Below, piece by piece: positions 23,630 to 34,676 of a stretch of DNA of 64,000 nt. The notes under the pieces were generated by a model. It was not told where the DNA came from and did not search any database. It worked only from the letters and a program-made list of their open reading frames with translations. The translations under genes and the position numbers were made by a program. The stretch is from Bettongia penicillata ogilbyi (taxonomy: Eukaryota; Chordata; Mammalia; Diprotodontia; Potoroidae): contig JAJHZJ010000252.1 of assembly GCA_023548195.1 (NCBI GenBank), positions 5,764,242 through 5,828,241 of the forward strand. The letters are read 5' to 3'. Numbering within the stretch: the stretch's first letter is position 1; each line of letters begins with the position of its first letter.

Positions 23630-23870
23630 AGATCTAAGATCATTGAGTTCATCATTTCTCATAGCACAATGATATTCCATCACAATTGCACACCACAATT
23701 TGTTCAGCCATTTCCCAATTGATGGGCATCCCTGAAATTCTAGTTCTTTGCCACCACAAAGAGAGCTGCTATAAACATTTTCAAATATATATAGGTTCTT
23801 TTCCTTTTTCCCTAATCATCTTTGGAAACAAACCTAGTAATAGTATGTTATTTTGGTTATTGTAACCCAA
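23630..23870 (-). mobile_element. L1 3' fragment
   Basis: Antisense: 'cccaattgatgggcatccct' and 'gttctttgccaccacaaaga' followed by 'gctgctataaacattttca', as in the element at 27295-28925. Confidence 0.8.
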
Positions 23871-23887
23871 ATTAACTAAATTACCTA

Positions 23888-23966
23888 TAAAGGACACATG
23901 ACAAAAGATATCATTTGCATCCAGAGAAAGAACTGATACCTACAAGTATGTATAGAATAATTTTTC

Positions 23967-24002
<36 letters not shown>

Positions 24003-24215
24003 GTCTAATAGTAGTCAGGGCAGGGGAGGGGAAGGGAAGAAAAAAAGAGAAAAAAAGAAAAATTTACATGATAACAATATTATATATTTTAAAAGAATAG
24101 CAAATTATACCTTACAGATTTGCGGTTTCATGTACAATCATCTTTTTTATTATACTATACTATGAAAATGCTTGTTTTAGTTCATAAATTAACGATAAAA
24201 TAAATTTTTAAAAAA
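23888..24215 (+). mobile_element. L1 3' UTR fragment
   Basis: 'catccagagaaagaactgat' and 'aagtatgtatagaataattt', then (TA)n at 23970-23998, then 'aatttacatgataacaatat'. It faces the preceding fragment in the opposite orientation. Confidence 0.7.
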
Positions 24216-24939
24216 CCTGAAGAGATCTCTAAAATATTATCCAGTGAGTCTCATGAATCTAAATGACGAGAAAAGTCAAGTGCTTTTGAATGTAAATCAC
24301 ACTCATTATCAAATGGGAAACCCTATAGGAAGTATAATACGAAAACCACCAAGACAGGAAAACAAATGAATCTCTTTTCCAGCAACACAGGAGAGAGAAA
24401 TGTGCGTGGGAGCAGATATTCCAGAACCAGCCTATTGTTTCCCCACCCTTTCCTCCTCCTCTCCCTCCCCATCTTCCTTTTCCTTCTCCCCTGTCTTCCT
24501 CCTCCTCCTTCCCTCCTTTTCTTTCTCAGCACTGGAGAAGGCAGGGAATCTAATTGTGGGATCTCAGTCCTTTACTTTGGAGGAATACTGATAAGCAAAT
24601 ACACAGTGCAGATGTCTAAGCGAAATAGTAGTTTCTGGACTCAGGAAATAGGTGCACAGGTTTTCAATCACGATATCCTAATTCAGATAGAGTAATAACT
24701 GACCGAGTTAGATGAACATAGTTAGGAGGGGTGGTATAGTAAAACGACAAGAGGAAGCTCAATCAATTCTACCCTGTCACAGTCCTCCCTTGTTCCTGCC
24801 ACACCAAGATGCAGATGCCAAGGCTATATGATGGCACAATTTTCTAAATCAAATCCGATGGAGGGACTGATGACTGTTCACTGTCTAAAAGATGTCCTGG
24901 ATCTCGCAATCATTTAAAGTAAGACTGTCTTAGCAATAT
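24216..24939. other. Intergenic, no gene; pyrimidine-rich run
   Basis: 24438-24530 is strongly CT-rich (TCC/CCT units) on the plus strand. The remainder shows nothing recognisable. Confidence 0.5.
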
Positions 24940-25085
24940 GTGGCCTAGGTCAATGGAAAGAATTCTAGATTTGAAGTTAAGAGGACCCGGTTTTAAATTC
25001 CAGTCATGTTGCTTACGATATGACTTTGGGCATCAATTTCCCTTTGTGTCAAATATGCATTTCAGACTAGAGTAGATTATTAATT
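24940..25085 (+). repeat. MIR/THER1-type CORE-SINE
   Basis: 'gtcaatggaaagaattctag', 'gttgcttacgatatgacttt', 'gggcatcaatttcccttt'. Confidence 0.7.
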
Positions 25086-25156
25086 CCTCTGTTACATTTT
25101 TTTAGCATGTACCTCCAATATATTTATATTGCTCATTTATGCAAATTATATACAGA

Positions 25157-25322
25157 CAGGGGCAGTTAGGTTGCACAGTGGATAAAAAACACTTGCCTGA
25201 GCGTCAAGAGAACCTGAGTTTCAAATCCAATATCAAATGCTTACTGGCTTGTGTGATCCTGGACAAGTCACTTAAGCCCAATTGCCTCCTCCACAAACCC
25301 CCATCTAAAAAAGAAAAAAAAA
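25157..25322 (+). repeat. tRNA-headed marsupial SINE (WSINE/WALLSI-like)
   Basis: 'ggcagttaggttgcacagtg' head, 'gagaacctgagtttcaaatc', 'gtcacttaagcccaattgcc' and a poly(A) tail that seeds the next microsatellite. Confidence 0.88.
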
Positions 25323-25369
25323 ATCTATATACACATACATAATATATACATATACATACATACACACAA

Positions 25370-25403
<34 letters not shown>

Positions 25404-25425
25404 GCACATACACACATATACAGAC
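25323..25425. repeat. (TA)n/(CA)n compound microsatellite
   Basis: TACA/CA/TA units directly follow the SINE poly(A) tail. Confidence 0.95.
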
Positions 25426-25654
25426 AGTGGAGAAAATAGAAAGCTGACCTAGGAATACAGGTCCCAGGCCCACCTTTGACACATACTGCCTGCGTGACCC
25501 TGGTCACACTGCAAACTATATTGGCAGAGGAAACATCTGCTTACTAACCAGGATGCATTTCCACCATCCATCACAGATAGTGGTGTATAAGACACTCCTT
25601 TCCCTAATGCCAATGAGATGGCCTAGGTGGCTGTCTTCCTCATCTTTTCCTCCT

Positions 25655-25920
25655 TCAGGTTTCTCTGACTTCAATCCTCAGCTAAAATTCTACCTTTCAT
25701 AGAAAGTTTTTCCCATTCTTCTTATTGCTAGTACCCTCCCTCTAAGATTACATTCAGATTTTTTTTCCTGTATTTATCTTGTCTGTACATAGTTGAATGC
25801 ATGTTGTCTCCCCCATTAGATTGTAACTCTTTAAGATCAGGGTCTCTTTCTTTGTTATCCTCAGCACTTAGCACAATGAGACAGAGAAGTCACTTAATAA
25901 ACGCTGACATTTGACTTGAC
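25655..25920 (+). repeat. L2-type 3' end, well preserved
   Basis: 'ctcagctaaaattctacctt', 'gttgtctcccccattagatt', 'cctcagcacttagcacaatg', 'cacttaataaacgctgacat'. Confidence 0.8.
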
Positions 25921-26059
25921 ATTCTTAAAGAACAGTTCAGCTGAGCTCGCAGGCTGAGGTGGTTCCTAACTAGGGCTATTGGATGGATATGGAAAAGTCT
26001 GACAACTGCATTCCTCAGATATGTGCAACCTGACAATACAGAGCCTGTATTTCCCATCC

Positions 26060-26230
26060 ATCCAGCTGCTCACTTGGATTTTGCCACTGTCTCCAGAAAC
26101 TCATCTTCCTCCAAGATGATATCAACTCTGAATAGCCCTCACTCACTCAAAACAAAGTCAAGTGCAAGTCATGTCATCATATCTCTGATGGCATGGCCTT
26201 CTTTGGCAATAAAGGATGAACACACATCAA
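26060..26230 (+). repeat. Marsupial SINE with 'aaggatgaacac' tail
   Basis: 'gtcaagtgcaagtcatgtca', 'ctctgatggcatggccttct', then 'aataaaggatgaacacaca'. Confidence 0.65.
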
Positions 26231-26385
26231 CTCTGAACAGCCAGTCATCTTGATTTTTATCTTGCCGCTGGACTTCAATGACTCTGGAAGAGAGAGTGAC
26301 GTTCTTTGTGCAACTTTGCCTCACTTAAATCTAATTCATGTTCTAATTAAGACATCACCTATGATGTCACTGGTCCCCTTCAAAG
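26225..26385 (+). repeat. Marsupial SINE piece, same family as 13055-13265
   Basis: 'cagtcatcttgatttttatc' and 'cctcacttaaatctaattca', ending 'gatgtcactggtccccttca'. This is the opposite orientation to the 13 kb copy. Confidence 0.7.
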
Positions 26386-26564
26386 GCCAACCAATCAACT
26401 CTGAAACTCATGCCTCTTCAGGACCTCCAGAAGGGTGGAGCTATGACTTCCTCTGATTGGAAAAGGTAAATGATGGACATCACAGAACTCCTCACAAATT
26501 CTCTTTTTACAAAGGTGACCCATGACAAATACCTCATAATTTCCCACCTTGATAAAGGACCTGC

Positions 26565-26757
26565 CATGGATTCATGTCCCTTCCATGTGTCCTTTGTGCT
26601 CTAACCCTTATCTCTTCTCTTTTTTTATGTGTTGTTCCCTCCACCTCCATTAGATTGTGAAGTCCTTGAGGGCAAGAGATCTTTTGCTTTTCCTTGTATC
26701 CCAGTACTTAGCATGGGGTCTGGATGCTTAATAAATATTTATTCACTGACTGAAATC
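26565..26757 (+). repeat. L2-type 3' end
   Basis: 'ccacctccattagattgtga', 'agtccttgagggcaagagat', 'gcttaataaatatttattca'. Confidence 0.8.
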
Positions 26758-27114
26758 TCTACCATCAAGGTCACTACTTTGGGCATTGTATTTATAGATG
26801 CCTATTAAAATACAAATATCTTATTTGGAGAGAAGAAAATTGCATACACTTCTGAGGAGTCTTGAAGATCCAAAATCTAGGAAAAGCCAGGCTGGGAAAA
26901 GGTAGGATGGAGTAGAACAGAGTTAAGGAAAAAATTTGAAAAGGATGGCGAGGGGGAACCATAGTAAAGTCTAATTCATAATGGTACTCAGAGCCAGTAC
27001 AATTTAAAGATCTGTGGAAAAGGAATATGAGGTCACTGAGTTGTACCCCTTTATTTTACGGATGAGGAAACAGAGGCCCAAAAAGATGATTTGCTATAAA
27101 TAAAAGATTAGTCA

Positions 27115-27225
27115 GGTTGGTCCAACTTATTAAGCACCTATTGTGTGCCAGGTACTATGCTAAACATTGAAGTTACAAAGAAAGGTTTGAAAAATAGTTC
27201 TTGCCCTGAAGGGGCACACATATAT
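27115..27225 (-). repeat. L2/MIR3-type 3' end
   Basis: 'attaagcacctattgtgtgc', 'caggtactatgctaaacatt', 'ttcttgccctgaaggggcac'. Confidence 0.75.
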
Positions 27226-27294
27226 ATGCATATGTATTGTGTATGGGCATGTGTATATATGTCTACCATTGTTCGTTCACTTTATTTTTTTTTA

Positions 27295-28925
27295 CAGGGT
27301 GAGCTGTATTTTTAAAATCTTAATTTATTTTTTTTCAGTTTTCTACAATCACTTCCATAAGTCTTACATTTTCTCCTCCTCCCTCCCCCCTCTCTCCCCA
27401 AGATGGCATGCAATCTTATATAGGTTCTACACATACATTCTTATTAAATACATTTTCACATTACATGGAAAAAATTAAAATGAATGGGAGAAACCATGAG
27501 AAAAACCCAAACAAAGCAAAACACAAGAGAAAATATTCTGCTTCATTCTCCTTTCCAGTTCCATAGCTCTTTCTGTGGATGTGGAAGATGTTCTGCCTTG
27601 AGAGTCCTTCGGAGTTGTTTTAGGTCCTTGCAGTGCTGTGAAAGGCTTAGTCTACCAGAAAAATTCCTCACACACTGTGGCTGTTACTGTGTAAAATGAT
27701 CTCCTGGTTCTGCTCCTTTCACCCAGCATCAGTTCATATAAGTACATCCAGGCCTCTCTTAAATCTTCCTGTTCAGCATTTCTTGTAGCACAATAGTATT
27801 CCATTATATTAATATACCAAAACTTGTTCAGCCATTCCTTAATTGATGGGCTTCCCCTTGATTTTCAGTTCTTGGCCACCACAAAGAGAGCTGCTATAAA
27901 TATTTTTTGCACATGTGGGACCCTTTTTTCATTTTTATGATCTCTTGGGGATACAGTTCCAGAAGCTATATTGCTGGGTCAAAGGGTACGCACATTTTTG
28001 TAGCCTTTTGGTCATAGTTCCAAATTGCTCTCCAGAATGATTGGATCGGCTCACAGCTCCACTAACAATGAATTAGTGTTCCAACTCTCCAACACTTATC
28101 ATCTTCCTGTTTTGTCATGTTTGCCAATCTGATAGGTGTCATGTGGTACCTCAGAGTTGTTTTGACTTGCATCTCTCTAATCAATAGTGGTTTAAAGCAT
28201 TTTTTCATATAACTATAAATAGCTTTAATTCCTTCTTCTGAAAACTCCCTATTCAGTTGGGGAATGACTTGTGTTCTTGTACATTTAACCCAGTCTTCTG
28301 TATATTTTAGAAATGAGGCCTTTGTCACAGACACTAGCTGCAAAAATTCTTTCCCAGTTTTCTTCTTCCCTCCTAATCTTTGTTGCATTGGATTTGTTTA
28401 TGCAAAAACTTTTCAATTTAATGTAATCAACATTGTCCATTTTGCACTTCATGATGTTCTCTATCTCTTGTTGGGTCATATACTTCCCCATTCTTTGTAA
28501 ATCTGGCAAATACACTATTCCTTGCTCCCCTAATTTGTTTATAGTATCAATCTTTATACCTAGATCATGTGTCCATTTGGACTTTATTCTTGTATACAGT
28601 GTTAGGCATTGATCATGCCCAGTTTCCACCACACTGTTATCCAGTTTCCCCGCAGTTTTTGTCAAACAATGAGTTCTTATCCCAGAAGCTGGGATTCTTG
28701 GGTTTATTAAACAGCAGATTGCTATATCCATTAACTACTGTGTCTTGAGTATCTAACATATGCTACTGGTCTACCCCTCTATTTCTTATCCAGTACCAAG
28801 TGGTTTTGATGATTGCTGCTTTATAATACAATTTGAGATCTGGTAGGGCTAGGCCACCTTCCCAAGCATTTCTTTTCATTAGTTCCCTTGATATCCTGGA
28901 CCTTTTGTTCTTCCAAATGAATTTT
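27295..28925 (-). mobile_element. 5'-truncated L1 with ORF2 C-terminal remnant and 3' UTR
   Basis: Reading on the minus strand, 28925 to about 27850 encodes the end of L1 ORF2 (reverse transcriptase C-terminal domain): 'KGLISKIYRRL', 'MKKCFKPLLIREMQVKTTLR' and 'YHMTPIRLANM' are clear family motifs. The frame is broken: one open segment ends near 28285 and another covers 28062-28388, so there is at least one frameshift, followed by stops. The 3' UTR continues to about 27295. It is truncated at the 5' side and cannot be active. Confidence 0.9.
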
Positions 28926-28929
28926 TATA

Positions 28930-29165
28930 TTATTTTTTCACTTTAGTCATGTCCAACTCTTTGAGATCTCACATGGGTTTTCTTGACAAAGATACTGGAA
29001 TGGTTTGCCATTTCCTTCTCCAGTTCATTTTACAGATGAGGGAAACTGGGGCAAACAGGGGAAACTGACTTGTCTAGGGTCACATAGCTAGTGTCTAAGG
29101 CTGGATTTGAACAAAAAAAACATGAGTTTTTCTGATTCCAGACCTGGAGCTCTATTTACTAGCAC
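28930..29165 (-). repeat. RTE-tailed SINE
   Basis: 'agtcatgtccaactctttga', 'gaatggtttgccatttcctt', 'gtctagggtcacatagctag'. It abuts the broken 5' end of the L1. Confidence 0.85.
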
Positions 29166-29254
29166 CTACATGTATGTAGACATATGAGTGTGCGGTGTTT
29201 ATGTATATCTATTTATATGTGTCCCTATATGTGTATACATGTGTGCATCTTGGA

Positions 29255-29369
29255 GATAGTCTCAGAAGGAAGGCACTACGATTAAGGAAGACAAGGGAAG
29301 GCTTCACGTAGAAGGCGGGGTTTTAGCTGAGACTTGAAAAAACCCAGGGAAAACAGGAGACCAAGATGA

Positions 29370-29422
<53 letters not shown>

Positions 29423-29620
29423 CAGGCATGGGGAACAGTCAGCGAAAATGCCTGGAGTTGAAAAGTGAAATGTGTTATGGGAAAAACATCAAGGAGAGTT
29501 GTTGTCACTGCTTTGGAGAGTATGTAAGATGAGTATGCAATCTAAGAAGAATAGAAATCCAGGAAAGAGCCAGGTTATTACGAGCTTTAAAAGCCAAACT
29601 GAGGAACCAAATGTTAGTTT
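29255..29620 (-). repeat. Unresolved ancient repeat (L2/MIR3-associated), with (GA)n insert
   Basis: 'ttttagctgagacttgaaaa' and 'gttccaggcatggggaacag' recur at 38065-38400, 40965-41095 and 57260-57690. A pure (GA)n run at 29371-29419 lies inside. Confidence 0.5.
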
Positions 29621-30257
29621 CCCTCTAGTTCTCATATTTGAATCTGGAATTGATGGCAGAGACTCTCTTATGGCTGGTGATCTCCTCTCTTTGTAATGAT
29701 AAACACTGCCCCCAACAATGATTCAGTTTATTAATAAAGATGTGCCCACCCAGAGGCTTTGGGATTTGCCTGCAATGGATGTGTGGCATGAGTTCCTGGG
29801 AGCTTCACAAAGCTGGAGGAGGAGATGAGAAATTCAGGTTGAGTCATGCCAGGAAACTAGATGGAATCTCCAGAGAACTGTGCCTCCTACACCTGCTGGG
29901 GGCAGCAGAGAGAGGGACTTGTCCATCTGGAGTGTCAAGTGACTGAGAATCCAAACATCCATGCTATTGGGAAAAAGCAAACATTTGCTAAGGTTCTGTT
30001 TGGGGGTTCTTTTGGTTTTTCTTCCAGGTTTTTATACAACTTTCGTTTGTTATGTTTTGTGAACCACTTTGCTTACAAGGGTAAGCCCCAGGTGGCTGTG
30101 TTCAGGGGGTGGTTTCCTCAGATTTTCTAGGTAGAAGATGGAGAAATGAGACACTGGTAAAAGTAAACTTTAGCCCTTCATTTCATGAGTCCCTGGGTTA
30201 CATGGACTTTTAATTCAACAAACATTTCTTAAGCCCTCTCTATGTATGAAGGGAAAG
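29621..30257. other. Intergenic, no gene seen
   Basis: No recognised repeat beyond a short L2-like scrap near 30215. No exon. Confidence 0.45.
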
Positions 30258-30385
30258 GAAGCCAGGCACAGAAAATAGAGTCAAAAGATCTGAATCTGAG
30301 TCCTGCCTCTGGCACATGATAGCTGTGTGATGTCAGGCAGGTCCTAATAGGTAGACCTAAAGCAGTGCCTCAGGCTGCTGTTAAG
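30258..30385 (+). repeat. MIR/THER1-type CORE-SINE
   Basis: 'aagatctgaatctgagtcct', 'gatagctgtgtgatgtcagg'. Confidence 0.7.
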
Positions 30386-30457
30386 ATAACAATTTGAAGA
30401 TAAGTTGCCACTATTTATTGCTAGAGGGAATTTCCCCACAGGGAATTCACTATATTA

Positions 30458-30545
30458 ATGAGAAGAGGAGACAGAGAGACAGAGATAGAGATAGGGAGAC
30501 ACAAACAGACAGACAGAGAGACAGAGACAGACAAAACAAAGAGAA

Positions 30546-30581
<36 letters not shown>

Positions 30582-31062
30582 ATTTGTCTGTCTATATATA
30601 TATATATAATATATATGAAAGGAGAGAGAGTGCAAAAGAGAGACAGAAAGAAACAGAGAAAGAGACACAGAAACAGAGAAAAAAAGGAGATAAAGAGAAA
30701 AAAAATGTGTGTGTATAGAGAGAGAGAATGAAGAAAGCAAATGAGAAAGAGAGCAGGAGATAGAGAGACAGAGATAGACAAAACAAAGAGAAAAATATGT
30801 GTGTGTGTTTGCGTATGTGTGTGTGTGTGTGCGTGTGTGGAGAGAGCACTGCACATACAAAAGAGAGACAGAGAGAGAGACAGATATAGAGTCAAAAAAG
30901 AGATAAAGAGAAAAAGATGTGTGTGTATAGAGACAGAGAGAAAAGGAAAGAAAACAAAAGAGAGAAAGAGACAGAGAGAAAGAAAGAAAAAGGGAGAGAA
31001 AGAAGAGGAGAGAGAAGGAAGGGGGGAGAGAGACAGAGACAGAGAGAGAGTAGCTAAAAAAA
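30458..31062. repeat. Compound GA/TG microsatellite with a two-unit higher-order repeat
   Basis: Two similar modules lie in tandem (about 30458-30739 and 30740-30950). Each runs 'aatgagaa...gag', 'gacaaaacaaagagaaa', a TG/TA block, 'caaaagagagacag', then 'gataaagagaaaaa' and 'tgtgtgtgtatagaga'. A tail of GAGA/GAAA units follows. Confidence 0.85.
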
Positions 31063-31185
31063 ACTGAGAAATCAGGAAGACTGAAGTTCTACTTCTGGTA
31101 AATAGTAGCTGTGTGAACACAGACAAGTCATTTTTCAGTTCCCCAGAGAATTTTCTAAGACTCTAAGTTAGAGAAAAGTTGCTGT
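31063..31185 (+). repeat. tRNA-headed SINE fragment
   Basis: 'atcaggaagactgaagttct', 'gtagctgtgtgaacacagac', 'agtcatttttcagttcccc'. Confidence 0.55.
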
Positions 31186-31734
31186 TCAAGGTTGGAATTC
31201 TCAGCCTCACAAAATTACAGACCAGACTTAAAAACCAAAAATTAAAGCACTATCCTAGGAGCTGGAGTTTACAAAAACGAAGTAATTCTTGCCATCAAGG
31301 AGTTTTACTGGGAAGGAGGGAAGAACTACAACATGTAATAACAAATTTAACTAAAAAGTATTAACATTTACAAAACAAGATTTTATTATAGGAAAATAGG
31401 AAGCTAGAGTCAATCTTACCAGAAAGTATTGAACATTTGTGTGAGCATATGTGTGTTCCTCAAATAATTTTTTCAGAATTTATAGCAGTTTTCCAGCGTT
31501 TGTACAAAAACCAAGGATATTCTGTCACTTCCTATCTCCATCAAAAGACAAAAGCCCTGGTACTCTGTCTGAGCCAGTAGCCAGGAGCCGGATAGATCCA
31601 GACTGTGAAATGAAGCAGTCCCAGATGGACCTCTCTGAACACTGCAGTTGCTGACAACCGGCTCTCTCAAGGGGCCAGTTTTACATCAAGTGAGCTCATT
31701 CGAAGAGACTTTCTAATGCTGACTTTTCATACTC
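31186..31734. other. Intergenic, no gene seen
   Basis: Single-copy-looking sequence with no recognisable exon. Confidence 0.45.
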
Positions 31735-32250
31735 AAGGTCATTGCCAAATGTGGCATGACCCCTTTTTTGTGGTAGCAAAAAACTTGAAGCAAAATTAGA
31801 GAGAAGCTAAACAAATGAGCAAATTTTACCCTATTAATGTACTATAAGAAATGAGGAAATCAGAGAATCATGGGATGAACGGCATGGACTTTTGAGGGCA
31901 GGGGTCTTCTATATTCCCTTGTATGAACTGATGCAGAATGAAGAAATCTGAATCAGGAGAACTATATTCACAATGATGACAATAACATACATAAATGAAA
32001 AGAACATTCAGGCAGAGACTTTACTTGTAATGAAGTTACATTGAAATGACACTACTTGAAATGAAAAGTCTTGGTTCTCGAGAATAGATAATGAAACACT
32101 TTATTCCTCTCAGTAGGGACCCAAGGGGATGGAATACTCTAGGTATGGGTCAAGCTGCCTTAACATTTTCTTTGAAATCCAAGAAAGTTCAATGGGAACT
32201 TAAGTTGGGAAATGGTTGTCACGTAAAATAAAAACAAAAAGTCATAGATT
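31735..32250 (+). mobile_element. Decayed L1 3' fragment
   Basis: 'tgtggtagcaaaaaacttga', 'gtatgaactgatgcagaatg' and 'caggagaactatattcaca' match the marsupial L1 ORF2/3' UTR junction in sense. Confidence 0.7.
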
Positions 32251-32309
32251 TTTTTAGAACCATAAAGAATCATAAAGAATGATGGCAGTCATATAGTTAT
32301 GAGGAAATT

Positions 32310-32668
32310 TAGTGGCATGGGAGAGAGATCACTGGTCCTGGAACCCTGACTCATATACTCACTAGATCCATGACCATAGACAAATGCCTTAAGCTGTATG
32401 CCTTAGTTTCCTCATCTGTATAATGGAAATAATAATAGCTCTAAGGTTGTAATGAGATTAAAATGAGGCAATATTTATGAAATATTTTTCAAATCTTGAA
32501 GTGTTATATAAAGGCAAACTATTATTAGTTAATTTTTCAAATCAGGAAATTGAGTCCCTCAAAATTAACTTGTACAAGATCACACACAGTAAGTGGCTGA
32601 GCTTAGATTTATATCTAGGTCCTCTGACATCAAATCCAACTTTCCTTCCACTATACCACATCAATAAA
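32310..32668. repeat. Inverted pair of MIR CORE-SINEs (plus then minus)
   Basis: Sense copy at 32310-32530 ('cttagtttcctcatctgtat', 'aatggaaataataatagctc'). Antisense copy at 32530-32668 ('cttgtacaagatcacacaca', 'gtaagtggctgagcttagat'). Confidence 0.78.
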
Positions 32669-33197
32669 CCTTTTAAAAAATACAGTGTGACCTTTAGAAG
32701 AGGAAGTATCACCAATACATACCACATTTCCTTTACCAAAATGGTGTAGATTGATGACTCATGATTTTCCCCAGACATCTTGATAATCAACTTCTGAACT
32801 AGAATACTGAGTCATTTGTAACTGATTATTTGTCTTAATAACCATATCACATCAACTATCTTGCAATTTATCACTGTTCAGTATTCAAGTCCATCCAGAT
32901 ACTAGAATCCTAAATCTAAGTCTCCATGACTAGGTTCCCTCTAGCTGCTGATTTGATTCCCCTAACAATGTGCTAACATTCCTGCTTGGACTGCTATCTA
33001 TTGCCTGCTGTCCATCTCCCCTACTGGGCTTCCTTTATGCTTACTTTTCTAGACCTCCTTGGATTTCCTGACAATACCTATCCTGTGCTTGTTTACCCTG
33101 TTCTAGAAAGACTGTCCTGTCTAAGGGTTTTAATCTGCTATTTACTGAGCCATGGTGATAGTATTTGACTGTACACATGCACACAATGTGGGGAGGG
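32669..33197. other. No gene seen between repeats and XK 3' end
   Basis: AT-rich sequence without recognisable family. Confidence 0.45.
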
Positions 33198-33450
33198 AAT
33201 AGATTGCAAAGGGGTTTAGAGTGCTGGACCTGCAGTCAGGCAGACTCAACTTCCTGAGTACAAATCTGGCCTCAGATACATACTAGGTATGTGGTCCTGA
33301 GCAAGTCACTTAATCCTGTTTGCCTCAGTTTCCTCAGTTATAAAATAAGCTGGAAATGGAAAAGGCAAAACACTCCAGTATCTCTTTCAAGAAAACTCCA
33401 AATGGGGTCATGAGGAGCTGAACACAACTGAAAAACCACTAAAACACAAT
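33198..33450 (+). repeat. RTE-tailed SINE, complete
   Basis: 'gagtgctggacctgcagtca', 'gcaagtcacttaatcctgtt', 'cactccagtatctctttcaa', 'ccaaatggggtcatgaggag', 'ctgaacacaactgaa'. It marks the repeat boundary below the XK 3' UTR. Confidence 0.9.
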
Positions 33451-33692
33451 CTACACAATACAATAATTCTTTGGGTATGAGAGGATCAGGACACTCTTGG
33501 ACTGATCCCATCCAACTCTCTGTTACTGGTAATAAATGGTATTCTCCAACTGAAGTTCTAAATCCATCATCAATCTCAGTGGCATGACTTTAAAAAAAAA
33601 ATCCCATTTTAAGAGTGGTCTTTGGATTCTGAAAGCAATGGGCAGGAATACATGCCAAGATTGCTATACCCTCCAAAAAAACATAAACACTG

Positions 33693-33698
33693 TTTATT
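33693..33698 (-). terminator. XK: Candidate distal poly(A) signal AATAAA for XK
   Basis: The plus strand reads TTTATT, which is AATAAA on the gene strand, about 3.44 kb below the stop codon. This fits a long XK 3' UTR. No cleavage-site evidence can be seen directly. Confidence 0.4.
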
Positions 33699-34670
33699 AG
33701 CTGCAATGACTGCAGAGTGGCAGCCAATAAAATCACACATCCATGATATATTGATTACAGTTACTGTGGTGGGCATGATTCAGAATATAAAACTGGAAGT
33801 CCATTCACAAGAAGTATAATACTCATACATACATATATAGAACCATGACAGCTCTTTGATGATAAAGGTGATTTCCAAGGAAATGTCCTGTATTTGAGAA
33901 TCAGCTTTAAGACCATCTCTCCATTTATAAGGCCAAAAAAAGGTGTTTTTTCAAATATGTTAAATTCAAACCTGGTAGTATCAGACCTCCAAGTTATAAA
34001 TGTAATTTTTGAAAGAGCATTTTGTGGAAACATGAGGTGGAAAAAGAGACATATTTCCCAGTAAGGGATACATATTTAGGGTCCTCTGAAAGAAAAAGGG
34101 GGATATTTGAGAGTTATTTTTATTTCCCACACAGTTCTATATCCATAAATGTGAGTTTTTGTAAACACAGGCAGTAAGAACTGTGACATCAGCTGGAACA
34201 GACACTTTGTACTTTCTCCCTCCCCTTTCCAAAGTAGATCGTATTCAATCAAACCTGTTTCTGGGTCCAAAAATTCAGAAGTTGCATGCAAGTTAGAATG
34301 CTGGTACCAGTTCAGAAAAGCCTTTCTTATTGCAGCAAATTTCCCTTACAAGCTTGGTGATAGAAAACAATGCCACCTTATAGTTGCATAGAACATTCTG
34401 AAAGCACTGTTATGACCGTTAACTACTTTGATGCTGACAACACCTCTGAGTGGTAGGTAGGTGAGCTACCACATTTGTTAGATGGGGGGGATGGAGGGCC
34501 AAAGGGGTGGCCGAGCCACTTAGAAGATGTAGAATGGGGCTAAACTAGGAGCCAGGAATGGTTGAGCTGGCTGCCATTCATAGAGACAGAATCCTAATAG
34601 AAACTTTTTCTCCACTAAGTAACTAACTTAAAACTAAGTTTTAAATCTCAGTTTTACTCCATTCCTAATC

Positions 34671-34676
34671 TTTATT
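34671..34676 (-). terminator. XK: Candidate proximal poly(A) signal AATAAA for XK
   Basis: The gene strand reads AATAAA about 2.47 kb below the stop. It sits beside a T-run and TA-rich sequence. It is an alternative to the more distal signal. Confidence 0.3.

Noticed and set aside
25157..25230. tRNA-like head sequences (here and in other SINEs)
   Set aside because: They are diverged SINE heads followed by SINE bodies; no intact tRNA gene could be folded by eye.
28062..28731. Minus-strand open frames that look protein-like
   Set aside because: They are the decayed L1 ORF2 C-terminus, reported as a mobile element rather than a host gene.
30455..31126. A 223-residue open frame on the minus strand
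   Set aside because: It is the translation of GA/TG microsatellite (Ser/Leu/Phe and His/Thr runs), not a protein.
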